DNA of 64,000 bases from Methanoculleus thermophilus (GTDB taxonomy: Archaea; Halobacteriota; Methanomicrobia; Methanomicrobiales; Methanoculleaceae): assembly GCF_001571405.1 (NCBI RefSeq), contig NZ_BCNX01000006.1, positions 62,001 through 126,000 on the forward strand, written 5' to 3'. Shown one piece after another: positions 29,433-38,059 of this stretch (its first letter is position 1; every line of letters starts with the position of its first letter). The translations under genes and the position numbers were made by a program. The notes below the pieces were generated by a model that saw only the letters and a program-made list of their open reading frames with translations, was not told the DNA's origin and ran no database searches.

Positions 29433-30650
29433 ATGTGTGCCCGGGTTGGGGGGGAGATAATTATTCTAGAGAAGGCTATTCCAGATACCAGTAGCAGTGC
29501 GGACGTCTTTACGGGTGTCCCAAGTGAACATGATGTCCTAAATGAAGTCCGAGCACTGGCCGGAGAGTTGCGCAGACAGAACGGGGTCGCTCCACAGGAT
29601 CTCGATTTTACAATTCCCATCGGTTGGGAAGAGCGGGTAGGTTACCTCGATGGTCAGCCGGTTCGACGGCTGATTATCTTTCTCCGATCCACTGGTTGTG
29701 AATGGGTCGAGAAGACCGGGGGCTGCACGATGTGCGGGTTTTACTGTGCGACGTCCCGGGGCAGAGCGGTCTCTGCGGAGGAGTATATCGCGCAGTTCGA
29801 GTACGTGATGGACGCCGTCGATCTCGGAGATTACCCGATCATCTCGATCTACAACGACGGGAATCTCTTCAACGAGCACGAGATGCCGGTCGCAGCCATC
29901 GAGAAGATCTGCTCATACATCAACAATTATCAAAACATCAAGAAGGTGGTCGTCGAATCAAGGATCGATTACTCGCCGGACGAACATGTGCTGAGGATGA
30001 AGAAGGCATTAGGAGGCCGGCAGCTCGAGGTGGCGTTCGGGTTTGAGTCCGCAAACCCCCTGGTGATGAACCTCTGCATCAACAAGGGGTTCTCTACGAA
30101 CAACTTCGATCACTTCCACTCAAGGATGCAGAGTATGGGTGTGCTGACAAAACCGCTTCTGCTCGTTAAACCGCCGTTCCTCACCGAGGCGGAGGCGGTA
30201 CGTGATATCGTCGAGACCGTCGCCTACTGTGTATCAAAGGGTATCGATTACGTGGATCTTGAGGTGACGACGGTCGAGAAGAACACCGTCGTGCACGAAC
30301 TCTGGAAGAACAACCTTTACCGCCCGTCGTGGCTCTGGAGCCTCGTCGACATCCTGCAGCAGTGCCGGGAGCGGTTCGGGGACCGTGCTCATGTCTACGT
30401 CAGCCCCTGGACCTACTCGGTCGAGTCGCTCGACTGGGCCAGGAACTGCGGGAAATGCGATGACGAGGTCATCAGGGCAATCGACCGCTACAACTGCCGC
30501 TTTGATGTAACGGAGTTCGATGGGCTGGACTGCTCGTGCCGCGACAGTGAGTGGAAAGAAGCCGTCACAAAGGCGGATCCCCGCAAGATCCCGGAGAGGA
30601 TCCGCGAGCAGCTGGCGTATGTCCGTAGTACCCGGATCTCATCACTGTAA
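29433..30650 (+). CDS. Radical SAM protein, RaSEA-like
   Basis: A 405-aa radical SAM enzyme. Cluster cysteines are C89, C98 and C101 (S-T-G-C-x8-C-x2-C-G-F), the spacing seen in archaeosine synthase partner RaSEA and Elp3-like relatives rather than the common Cx3Cx2C. Following text Y-N-D-G-N-L-F and F-G-F-E-S-A-N-P-L-V-M also fits that family. C-terminal cysteines in N-C-G-K-C-D and D-C-S-C could bind a second metal. RaSEA proper works on archaeosine in tRNA. This could be that enzyme or a paralogue modifying another substrate; its place beside the CapK block is the reason to consider the latter. Confidence 0.72.
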   Translation: MCARVGGEIIILEKAIPDTSSSADVFTGVPSEHDVLNEVRALAGELRRQNGVAPQDLDFTIPIGWEERVGYLDGQPVRRLIIFLRSTGCEWVEKTGGCTMCGFYCATSRGRAVSAEEYIAQFEYVMDAVDLGDYPIISIYNDGNLFNEHEMPVAAIEKICSYINNYQNIKKVVVESRIDYSPDEHVLRMKKALGGRQLEVAFGFESANPLVMNLCINKGFSTNNFDHFHSRMQSMGVLTKPLLLVKPPFLTEAEAVRDIVETVAYCVSKGIDYVDLEVTTVEKNTVVHELWKNNLYRPSWLWSLVDILQQCRERFGDRAHVYVSPWTYSVESLDWARNCGKCDDEVIRAIDRYNCRFDVTEFDGLDCSCRDSEWKEAVTKADPRKIPERIREQLAYVRSTRISSL

Positions 30651-30689
30651 CTACTTTTTCCATATCGACTGTGAACTGAGAACCCCATC

Positions 30690-30900
30690 CTAGGCTTTTT
30701 TCACCGGTTTCGCACTTCGCACCTCGCGGTGCGTCTGAGGAGGCCGAAGGCCGGGTGGGGTGCGACGGACGGGACGTCCGAAGTTTGAGAAGATCGAAGG
30801 TCTTCGAGAGGGGCTACAGACAGCAACCTATGAGCCAAGGATAGTGGGGAACTGGGATGAGGGTTCCCCTCCTGATAGCGGCTTTTTGAAACGTCCATGT
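30690..30900. repeat. Hairpin-rich intergenic element
   Basis: The gene-free 298 bp after the radical SAM gene holds several short hairpins in a row: CGCACC/GGTGCG (30718-30733), GGCC-GAA-GGCC (30742-30752), CGGAC/GTCCG (about 30765-30779) and GAAGATC/GGTCTTC (about 30789-30805, one mismatch). T-runs at 30653-30657 and 30695-30701 could end transcription. The serial hairpins look like a degenerate dispersed element or a structured RNA rather than plain spacer; no coding capacity seen. Confidence 0.4.
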
Positions 30901-30948
30901 ATCAAGATCTTAAACGACCTCTAGCCCTCATAAAGATCGGTTTAAACG

Positions 30949-33096
30949 TCACAACCCGACCCGCCCAAGATCGATCGTCCGGGGTGTTCCGGTATCGATC
31001 GAGTCCCACGCCGCAAACGTCGCAAGCGTCGTTGCGACGCTCGCCGGGAAGTCGGGCTCTTCGCCCTTCACGAACGCCAGGAGTTCCTCGAAAAACCCCT
31101 TCTCCTGGGTAAGCCACCGCCTCTCACGCGATGCCTTCCCGTCCCGCCGGAGTTCAAGGTCGCGAAAGTCGGTGATCCGCCCGACGGCGTTGCCGCAGAA
31201 GACCTCGATCATCTCTTTTGGGTAGGACCGATCCCCGAGGGTCGTGTAGGTGACTGTCCCGACCGACCCGTCGTCGAAGGCCAGGGTCGCCTGGAAATTG
31301 TCGTACTTTGGAAGATCCCCGGTCGGCTCGATAGCCCGGGCATAGACCTGGACCGGCCGCGCACCGGTGATGTACTGCATAAAGTCGATGAAGTGGCAGC
31401 ACTCCGAGATCAGCATCCCGCCGCCCTGCTCGCCGTCATGCACCCAGTGCCCGGACGGGATCTGCCCGGCGTTGACGCGGTAGTGCAGGACGGTCGGCGT
31501 CGTCCGGTTCGAAAAGAACTCCTTCATCCTCCGGGCAAGAGGGGAGTAGCGCCGATTGAACCCGACCATCAGCCGCTGCCCGGACTCGTTCCATGCGGAA
31601 ACGACCTCCTTAAGTTCCTCGATGCTGGTGGCAAGAGGCTTCTCCACGAAGACATCTTTTCCGGCACGGAGAGCCTCGGCCGCAAGGCTAGCATGCAGGT
31701 CGTTGCGGGTCGCGATCAGCACCGCATCGATCGCAGGATCGCTTAGAATCTCGCGGTAGTCGGTGGTGCAGTAGGAGAATCCGTACTTCTTCGCGACCGA
31801 TTGCGCCGAGAGCCCCGTCGCGGTCGCGACCGCCGCAAGGTCCGCCGGGAGTGCCGAAAGATGCGGGTAGAGAGAGGAGAGGGCGTGAACTCCGGCGCCG
31901 ATGCACCCTATTCTTCGAAGACCGGTGGAAGCCTTCCGCGGCTGCCTCCCGGACTCCGGGAGGCGAACGACGGTGCCGGAAGGGCCTGCACCGTTCGGGC
32001 TGTACTGGAGGAGGACCCCGATGAACCGTTCTCTACCTGTGCTGATGAGGTTGTAGGCCTCCGGTGCATCGTCAAGAGGGAAGGTGTGGGTGATCAGGGG
32101 AGCGAGATCGATCTTCTTCTGCTGTATCAGAGAGAGGAACGCCTCCATGTTCCTTCGCTCGGTCCAGCGGACGTATATCGGGTAATCGAGCCCCTTCTCC
32201 TCGTAGTTTCGATCGTAGCGTCCAGGGCCGTAGGACCGGGAGACGACGACCTCCGCCTCTTTCGCGTAGAAGACATCCCGGGGCAGGTTCATCCCCACAT
32301 TCCCGACGACCACGACCCTGCCCTGTTCCCGAACGAGGTGCCCGGCGGCCTCGACGGGGGCGCTTGACCGTGTGGCCGCGGTGATGATGACCGCGTCCGC
32401 CCCGAACGGCGAGAGGCTCTTCACCCTCTCGACGAGGCCGTCGTAGTTCGAGACGAGATCGGCCCCGAGTTTTTGAGCGAGCGAAAGCTTTCCCGGATCA
32501 ATATCGATCCCGATCACCCGGCACCCGGCGGCCTTGAGGATCTGGACGGATAGCAGCCCGATCAGCCCTAGCCCTATTACTGCGACGTTCTCGCCGACCG
32601 TGACCTTCGCGTTCCGGACTCCGTGCATCGCGATCGATCCGACGGTCGTAAACGCTGCTTCTCTGAGGCTGACGCCGTCCGGAACCTTGACACAGAGGTT
32701 TCGCGGTACCGCGACGTACTCCGCGTGCACCGCATACCCCGCTCCGCCGCAGGCGACACGGTCGCCGACCTCAAACTCATCGGACGCGGTCTGGACCACC
32801 GTGCCTGCACAACTGTAGCCGAGCGGCTCCGGCTTTGAGAGACGACCCATCGCCTGCCGGTACGCCGAGAGGGGGCCGTCGGTGCCGATTTTCTGGAGAA
32901 TTCTCTTCACGTCGTCGGGGCGTGCCTTCGCCTTGCCGACGAGCGACTGCTGTGCGAGGTTGATCAGCGACGACTCCGTGCCGGCGCTGATGAGGGAGTA
33001 AGCGTTCTCGACGACCACCCCCCGTGTTACGGTGGGAACGGGAACGTTCTCCACCCGGATAGACCCTGACTGCAAGTCGAGCAGTACCTGTTTCAT
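30949..33096 (-). CDS. Fused zinc-type dehydrogenase and Gfo/Idh/MocA oxidoreductase
   Basis: A bi-domain oxidoreductase of 715 aa. Residues 1-370 or so are a medium-chain dehydrogenase with the NAD(P) loop G-L-G-L-I-G-L-L near 165. Residues 390-715 are a Gfo/Idh/MocA domain with the nucleotide loop G-C-I-G-A-G-V-H and the E-K-P-L-A motif. Such fusions occur in polysaccharide clusters and probably oxidise or epimerise a sugar or sugar nucleotide. ATG 33096 is chosen: GGTGGAGA lies upstream and it overlaps the previous stop as ATGA. Last gene of the six-gene operon that starts at 39217. Confidence 0.85.
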   Translation of the reverse strand: MKQVLLDLQSGSIRVENVPVPTVTRGVVVENAYSLISAGTESSLINLAQQSLVGKAKARPDDVKRILQKIGTDGPLSAYRQAMGRLSKPEPLGYSCAGTVVQTASDEFEVGDRVACGGAGYAVHAEYVAVPRNLCVKVPDGVSLREAAFTTVGSIAMHGVRNAKVTVGENVAVIGLGLIGLLSVQILKAAGCRVIGIDIDPGKLSLAQKLGADLVSNYDGLVERVKSLSPFGADAVIITAATRSSAPVEAAGHLVREQGRVVVVGNVGMNLPRDVFYAKEAEVVVSRSYGPGRYDRNYEEKGLDYPIYVRWTERRNMEAFLSLIQQKKIDLAPLITHTFPLDDAPEAYNLISTGRERFIGVLLQYSPNGAGPSGTVVRLPESGRQPRKASTGLRRIGCIGAGVHALSSLYPHLSALPADLAAVATATGLSAQSVAKKYGFSYCTTDYREILSDPAIDAVLIATRNDLHASLAAEALRAGKDVFVEKPLATSIEELKEVVSAWNESGQRLMVGFNRRYSPLARRMKEFFSNRTTPTVLHYRVNAGQIPSGHWVHDGEQGGGMLISECCHFIDFMQYITGARPVQVYARAIEPTGDLPKYDNFQATLAFDDGSVGTVTYTTLGDRSYPKEMIEVFCGNAVGRITDFRDLELRRDGKASRERRWLTQEKGFFEELLAFVKGEEPDFPASVATTLATFAAWDSIDTGTPRTIDLGRVGL

Positions 33097-34283
33097 AAAT
33101 CTCCACCCCAGATTTGTGCTTGAGTGAGACAATCGAGAATTTCTGATGTCATGAAGAGATCGGGGAAGTTCTTCGACGGTTCCACGGTCGAGGACCGGAT
33201 CCCGAGCAGTCGACGGAGGACCTCAAACGACCGGGTCTCCGCGGTCTTTGCATAGCGCCTGCGGGCAAGCTCGCGGTAGACCGCGTAGCCGAACCGGAAC
33301 GTTCGATGCCGCAACGGATAGTCCCCGAGCGCTGCCGTCTTCGCCGCCGCCCTGACCGATGGGACGAGATCGGCCCACCGGCCCGGCTCCCACCTGGGGG
33401 CGATTCCTACCACGTTCTCTGCAAGCCACGCAAGAGCGAGATCGGCGTTCTCCCGGTAGCGGTCGTCCATCCTGGCCGCATAGGCAAAGGACGCGTGGGC
33501 GAAGGCGTAGGCGCCCGAGAGGCAGTATGCGAATGGAAGGCCGCTCCTCGACCAGTCGAACCGCCCGTCGGGGTATTGAGCGGCGGCGAGCCACCGTGCC
33601 CCCCGATCGATGCTCTCGTCGATCCGCTCGTCGCAGAGCACCTCGTTTGCCTTGGCGAGGTAATAGATCGTCACCCCCTGGTAGTGCACGCAAGGGATGT
33701 CGAAGACGAACGGGTACGTCCCCTTATCGACCGCATAGGGGTAGACGCCGTCTGGGCGCTGGTGGCGGACGACGTTCTCCGCCGCCCGGAGAGCGGCCGC
33801 CCGGGCAACCGGATCGTCGTAGCGCTCCGCGTACCGGGCAAGAAACGCTCCGCACGAGGCATCGACGTTCAGGTGGTCGGCGGTGTAGCCCGAGGACTTC
33901 AGGAAGTAGCCGGGCCGTTTTTCGGCCTCGATGACGTAGTCGCGGGCCCATTGGAGATTCTCCTCGTGCGGATACCGGTCCGCCGCCTCAAGGAGCGCAT
34001 CGCCGACAAAAGCCGTGATCAGGGCCGAGGGCTGGTTGTAGTTGACGTGGATCTCGTTGTAGGAGCCGTCGGGGTTCTGGCAAGCCGTAACGTACTCGAG
34101 GATAGGGCCCACGAGGGGATCGCCGCCGGACCGGAGCATCGCCTTTGTGACCTCGGCGTGGACGCGGTTGCGGACGATCGGAAAGACCGGGTCACGGATG
34201 TACGCAATCCCGCCGTCGACGACCGCAAGATCCCGGACCGCCCTGAGAGTCCGGGAGAGGAGCGATTTTATGGCTCCGTCCAT
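33093..34283 (-). CDS. Alpha-toroid (six-hairpin/prenyltransferase-like fold) protein
   Basis: A 396-aa protein with repeating helical hairpins, each ending in a Q-x-P-D-G-x-(Y/F) type turn: C-Q-N-P-D-G-S-Y near 68-76, H-Q-R-P-D-G-V-Y near 174-181 and A-Q-Y-P-D-G-R-F near 236-243. This pattern is typical of alpha/alpha toroids such as polysaccharide lyases, glycosidases and terpene cyclases. No signal peptide. In comparable bacterial clusters the equivalent slot beside the bi-domain oxidoreductase and GT4 often holds a heparinase-type protein, so a role in polysaccharide modification is plausible but not shown. It overlaps both neighbours (16 nt and 4 nt). Confidence 0.6.
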   Translation of the reverse strand: MDGAIKSLLSRTLRAVRDLAVVDGGIAYIRDPVFPIVRNRVHAEVTKAMLRSGGDPLVGPILEYVTACQNPDGSYNEIHVNYNQPSALITAFVGDALLEAADRYPHEENLQWARDYVIEAEKRPGYFLKSSGYTADHLNVDASCGAFLARYAERYDDPVARAAALRAAENVVRHQRPDGVYPYAVDKGTYPFVFDIPCVHYQGVTIYYLAKANEVLCDERIDESIDRGARWLAAAQYPDGRFDWSRSGLPFAYCLSGAYAFAHASFAYAARMDDRYRENADLALAWLAENVVGIAPRWEPGRWADLVPSVRAAAKTAALGDYPLRHRTFRFGYAVYRELARRRYAKTAETRSFEVLRRLLGIRSSTVEPSKNFPDLFMTSEILDCLTQAQIWGGDL

Positions 34284-35476
34284 GCCATCATCTCGATATG
34301 TTGCTTCAGTTTCTGAGCGATTGAGCGCCGGTCGTAGTGTTTCACGACATACTCGCGTCCACGCCGTCCCATCTCCTCTCTCCTCTCCGGGTCCTCAAGG
34401 AGCGATATGAGCGCCGCAGCGATCGCCTCCGGGGTATTCTCCGCAATGATCCCCGCACCCGACTTCTCGGCGAGATGGGCGATCTCGCCGCTTCCGCAGC
34501 CGACGAAGGGTATCCCGCAGGCCATATACTCGTATGCCTTGGTGGGTGCTGCGTACTCGAGGTTCTCGAGTTTCTTTAAGGGTGCCACACCGATCAGGGA
34601 CTCGGAGAGGAGCCGGGGAATCTCTTCACGTGGGAGGATGCCCGTGAAGATGACCGAGTCACTTATACTCTCAGCCTTCACGAGGTCTTTGAGGCGCTCC
34701 TCGATATCGCCGTCGCCGACGATGAGAAACTTCAGGTTGTATGTGCCGTTCATCGACTTGACGGCAAGGGCAACCTTATCAAGATCCTGGGCATGCCCGA
34801 CGTTGCCGGCATAGATGATCTGCTGCTTCTTTCCGTTGCCCCTTGGAGAGAAGAAGTCCGTGTTGACACCGTTTGGCATCAACTCCATCGGGGCCGTGAC
34901 CCGGTAGCGCGACGAGATCCTCCGCCCGAGTTCTTCTGTCGTGACCCCGACGAGATCGGCGCGCAGAAGGCACATCTGCTCGAACCTGCGGCTCAACCTC
35001 TCAAAAAGACTCCCCTCCCTAAGGAAGCCGAGGCTTATCGATGCATCGATCCAGAGGTCGCGGATATCGAGGATCCATTTCACCCGGCTTGTCCGCTTCA
35101 GGATGTAGCCCGGGATCCCGGTAAAGAGGGGCGGTGCCGAGGTCATGATCGCATCGAACCGGTTCCGGGCGAGCAGGAGCCAGAGTGCGGCATGGATGGG
35201 GAAGATCAGGTAATACCCCATCCTGCTTGCGAACCCCGGGTCCCTGGTGACCGGTTGCCACGTCCAGAGCCGCACGACCCGGACACCGTCGATCTCCTGC
35301 ACGTCCGACCGCTTCCAGGTGCGGCGAAACGATCCTGTGGGGAACGTGGGGTGAGGCGCAATCACGGTCACGTCGAGGCCGAGCCGTGCAAGGTGCACGG
35401 CGGTGTCGTATATCCGTGATGCGTTTCCCGACTTTTCTGGCGGATAATGTTGTGATACGATACAGACCCGTTTCAT
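34268..35476 (-). CDS. Glycosyltransferase family 4
   Basis: A 402-aa GT-B fold enzyme. The N-terminal S-Q-H-Y-P-P-E-K-S-G-N-A-S-R loop and the central I-Y-A-G-N-V-G-H-A-Q-D-L motif fit WecA-independent GT4 transferases. The donor-site segment is P-T-K-A-Y-E-Y-M-A-C-G-I-P near 320-332. It adds a sugar from a nucleotide donor to a growing glycan at the cytoplasmic face. ATG 35476 is preferred over 35488 because GAGGAG lies 4-5 nt before it. It follows wecC after 73 nt and overlaps the toroid gene by 16 nt. Confidence 0.88.
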   Translation of the reverse strand: MKRVCIVSQHYPPEKSGNASRIYDTAVHLARLGLDVTVIAPHPTFPTGSFRRTWKRSDVQEIDGVRVVRLWTWQPVTRDPGFASRMGYYLIFPIHAALWLLLARNRFDAIMTSAPPLFTGIPGYILKRTSRVKWILDIRDLWIDASISLGFLREGSLFERLSRRFEQMCLLRADLVGVTTEELGRRISSRYRVTAPMELMPNGVNTDFFSPRGNGKKQQIIYAGNVGHAQDLDKVALAVKSMNGTYNLKFLIVGDGDIEERLKDLVKAESISDSVIFTGILPREEIPRLLSESLIGVAPLKKLENLEYAAPTKAYEYMACGIPFVGCGSGEIAHLAEKSGAGIIAENTPEAIAAALISLLEDPERREEMGRRGREYVVKHYDRRSIAQKLKQHIEMMAWTEP

Positions 35477-35549
35477 GGAACTCCTCATGCAGTTCGAGTG
35501 CAGCCGTCGACGATGATCGATCCTCCCCGTGTTACGCCGTCATTGGGGA

Positions 35550-36923
35550 CTAGATAAAGCCCTCCCGCCCGTTCTGGGTGAGCAGGGTGAGTGACGGCGG
35601 CGATGTGGGCGCGATTGATTGTGCAGTATCTGTAGGATAGACGCTTGCCGGTGGAACGATCTCACCTGTGGGCACCGGTTGCACCGATGAACCGTCTCCG
35701 AGAACCCGGACGGCAAAACCCTGGTTGGCCCACCTCTCGTGGTCGAGAATGTTTCTGGTATCGATGACGAGCCTGGTTCTCACCTGGAGTCCCGCGGGCT
35801 CGAGCGTGCGAAACGCGTCATGGTCGGCGAGTACGACGATGCAGTCGCTTCCTGCGGCCGCGTCCGCCGCATCCATGAGGGGGTACGGGAACTCGCTCAC
35901 GTAAGGGTCGTGGCACCGGATGGCATACCCTTCATTCTCAGCAAGCTGGATAAACTTGAATGCCGGGCTCTCCCGGGTATCCCCGACGTTGCCTTTGTAG
36001 GCAACGCCAAAGATGCTGATTACCGGGTCTCTCACGCTGGCAAGCAGACCACGGACGATGTGCAGGAGATAATTCGGCATGGAGTCGTTGACTTCCCGCG
36101 CCGTAGAGACCATCCTGCACCGTGTCGAGTTCTCGGTCAGGAACCAGGGATCGATGGCGATGCAGTGTCCTCCCACACCAGGACCGGGGTTGAGGATAGA
36201 GACACGGGGATGCTTGTTTGCGAGGGTGATCGCCTCCCAGACGTTGATCCCGCACTCCTCGGCGAGCTGGGCGAACTCGTTTGCAAGCGCGATGTTTACG
36301 TCACGGCAGGTGTTCTCCATCAACTTGACGAACTCCGCCGTCCGTATATCGGTCTGGTAGATCTGGCCGCGGACGAAGGTCTGGTAGATCGATGTCGCCC
36401 TGTCGATAGAGTCCCGGTCGTATCCGCCAATGATACGGGAGTTTTCTGACATCTCCTGTATTGTGTGTCCGGGGATTGCTCGTTCGGGGCAATGGGCATA
36501 CAGGAATTCCCCGATCCTGACGCCGCTCTTCTCGAGTCTTGGGATGACGACCCGTTCGCTCGTTCCGGGCGGGACGGTCGATTCAAGAATGACAAGATTT
36601 CCTTTGCGAAGGTGGGGAACGATCGCGTCGGCGGCCGATTTGACGTATGTGAGGTTCGAGACCTTGGTTGCCGGATCCAGGGGCGTCGGGACGGCCATCA
36701 GAAATACATCTGCGGGTTCAGGCTCAATGCTTGCGGTAAATCGGTCTTTCGCCTCGCGATACAGATCCTCGATCCCGGGCTCCTTGAACGGGAGGTTCCC
36801 ATGGTTTAAGCAGTCTACCACATCCTGCTTCACATCGACACCCACGACATCTGCTCCATGGGCGGCAAAGAGCAGCGCGGTCGGCAGTCCAATATATCCT
36901 AATCCCAGTACACAGATCTTCAT
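35550..36923 (-). CDS. wecC: UDP-N-acetyl-D-mannosaminuronate dehydrogenase
   Basis: A nucleotide-sugar dehydrogenase that oxidises UDP-ManNAc to UDP-ManNAcA with NAD. NAD loop V-L-G-L-G-Y-I-G-L-P at the N-terminus; catalytic Cys in P-G-P-G-V-G-G-H-C-I-A-I-D-P-W-F; C-terminal UDP-binding domain with G-V-A-Y-K-G-N-V-G-D-T-R-E-S-P. ATG 36923 is favoured (GAGGAG 7 nt upstream); ATG 36929 lies one base after that sequence. The last 45 residues or so, rich in P, T and S, go beyond the usual end. It follows wecB by 19 nt, matching the biochemical order. Confidence 0.9.
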   Translation of the reverse strand: MKICVLGLGYIGLPTALLFAAHGADVVGVDVKQDVVDCLNHGNLPFKEPGIEDLYREAKDRFTASIEPEPADVFLMAVPTPLDPATKVSNLTYVKSAADAIVPHLRKGNLVILESTVPPGTSERVVIPRLEKSGVRIGEFLYAHCPERAIPGHTIQEMSENSRIIGGYDRDSIDRATSIYQTFVRGQIYQTDIRTAEFVKLMENTCRDVNIALANEFAQLAEECGINVWEAITLANKHPRVSILNPGPGVGGHCIAIDPWFLTENSTRCRMVSTAREVNDSMPNYLLHIVRGLLASVRDPVISIFGVAYKGNVGDTRESPAFKFIQLAENEGYAIRCHDPYVSEFPYPLMDAADAAAGSDCIVVLADHDAFRTLEPAGLQVRTRLVIDTRNILDHERWANQGFAVRVLGDGSSVQPVPTGEIVPPASVYPTDTAQSIAPTSPPSLTLLTQNGREGFI

Positions 36924-36942
36924 GCGCATTCTCCTCGTAGGG

Positions 36943-38022
36943 TTATCGGGACCGTGCGGCGGCGCAGACCATCACGATCATCTTTCCGGCGATTCCATCG
37001 CCGTAAGGGTTCATCCAGCCGGATTCCCTGGTTGCTGCGGCGCGAACCCCGGCAAGGATACTCGTCGAGTCGGCACCGACCAGAATGTTCGAGCCGACAT
37101 CCAGCGTCTCCGGGCGCTCCGTGTCATACCGCATCGTGGCGCACGGAACGCCGAGAATACATGTCTCCTCCTGAACACCGCCGGAGTCGGTCAGCACGAG
37201 TCTTGCCTGGGACTCCAGCTGCAGGAACTCTAAAAATCCGAATGGTTTGGTGAGATTCAGTCCGTTGACCCCGATGCCCAGTTCCTTGATCCTCTTTTCA
37301 GTCCTCGGATGAACCGGGAAGACGACCGGCATGGAGAACTCCTTCTGGACGCTCTCAAGACCCTTGAGGATTTCTTTGAGCCGTCCCCGGTTGTCCACGT
37401 TCTCCTGACGGTGAGCGGTGACGAGGAAGTATTCCCGGGGCTTGAGGTCGAGATCTTTTAAGACGTTGACTTTCCTCTTCGAGATCTCGAGATTCTGGTA
37501 CACCGCATCGACGATGGTGTTGCCGGTCGTGCAGATCTTAGAGCCTTCAATCCCCTCGGATATGAGGTTCTTTCTGGCATTCTCCGTCGGGGCAAAGAGG
37601 TAGTCTGAGATATGGTCGATGAGCACCCTGTTGATCTCCTCCGGCATCTGTCGATTGAAACTCCGAAGGCCAGCCTCGATATGGCCCACCCGCACATGGA
37701 GTTTCGATGCTGCGAGAGCCCCGGCCATAGCAGTGTTTGTATCCCCTTGCACCAGAACGATCTCGGGAGACTCCTTCATCAGGACGTCCTCGACGCCGGT
37801 CATGATCTTCGCTGTCTGGCTGGCATGGGTCCCGGGACCCACGTCGAGGTTGTAGTCCGGATCTGGCAGTTCAAGTTCCTCAAAGAAGACCCGGTCCATC
37901 TCGGGGGAATAATGCTGCCCGGTATGGAGGATGAAATAGTCCAGACCTCTGCGTTCACATTCCCGGATGACGGGAGACATCTTGATGATCTCCGGCCGCG
38001 TACCAAGTATGATTCCAATCAT
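36943..38022 (-). CDS. wecB: UDP-N-acetylglucosamine 2-epimerase (non-hydrolysing)
   Basis: Converts UDP-GlcNAc to UDP-ManNAc in the cytoplasm. The N-terminus I-I-L-G-T-R-P-E-I-I-K-M-S-P, the middle H-I-E-A-G-L-R-S and T-A-H-R-Q-E-N-V-D-N segments and the C-terminal D-S-G-G-V-Q-E-E loop are all intact. I start at ATG 38022, since homologues begin right at this point and GGAG precedes it by 6 nt; ATG 38034 is an alternative. Together with wecC it supplies UDP-ManNAcA, a building block of archaeal N-glycans and capsules. Confidence 0.92.
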   Translation of the reverse strand: MIGIILGTRPEIIKMSPVIRECERRGLDYFILHTGQHYSPEMDRVFFEELELPDPDYNLDVGPGTHASQTAKIMTGVEDVLMKESPEIVLVQGDTNTAMAGALAASKLHVRVGHIEAGLRSFNRQMPEEINRVLIDHISDYLFAPTENARKNLISEGIEGSKICTTGNTIVDAVYQNLEISKRKVNVLKDLDLKPREYFLVTAHRQENVDNRGRLKEILKGLESVQKEFSMPVVFPVHPRTEKRIKELGIGVNGLNLTKPFGFLEFLQLESQARLVLTDSGGVQEETCILGVPCATMRYDTERPETLDVGSNILVGADSTSILAGVRAAATRESGWMNPYGDGIAGKMIVMVCAAARSR

Positions 38023-38059
38023 TCTACGCTCCATCTCGTTGTTGTGCCCCTCATCCCTC

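Noticed and set aside
33306-34316. Plus-strand frame of 336 codons opposite the toroid gene
   Set aside because: The minus-strand frame has regular helical repeats and overlaps both neighbours as an operon gene; the plus frame has neither.
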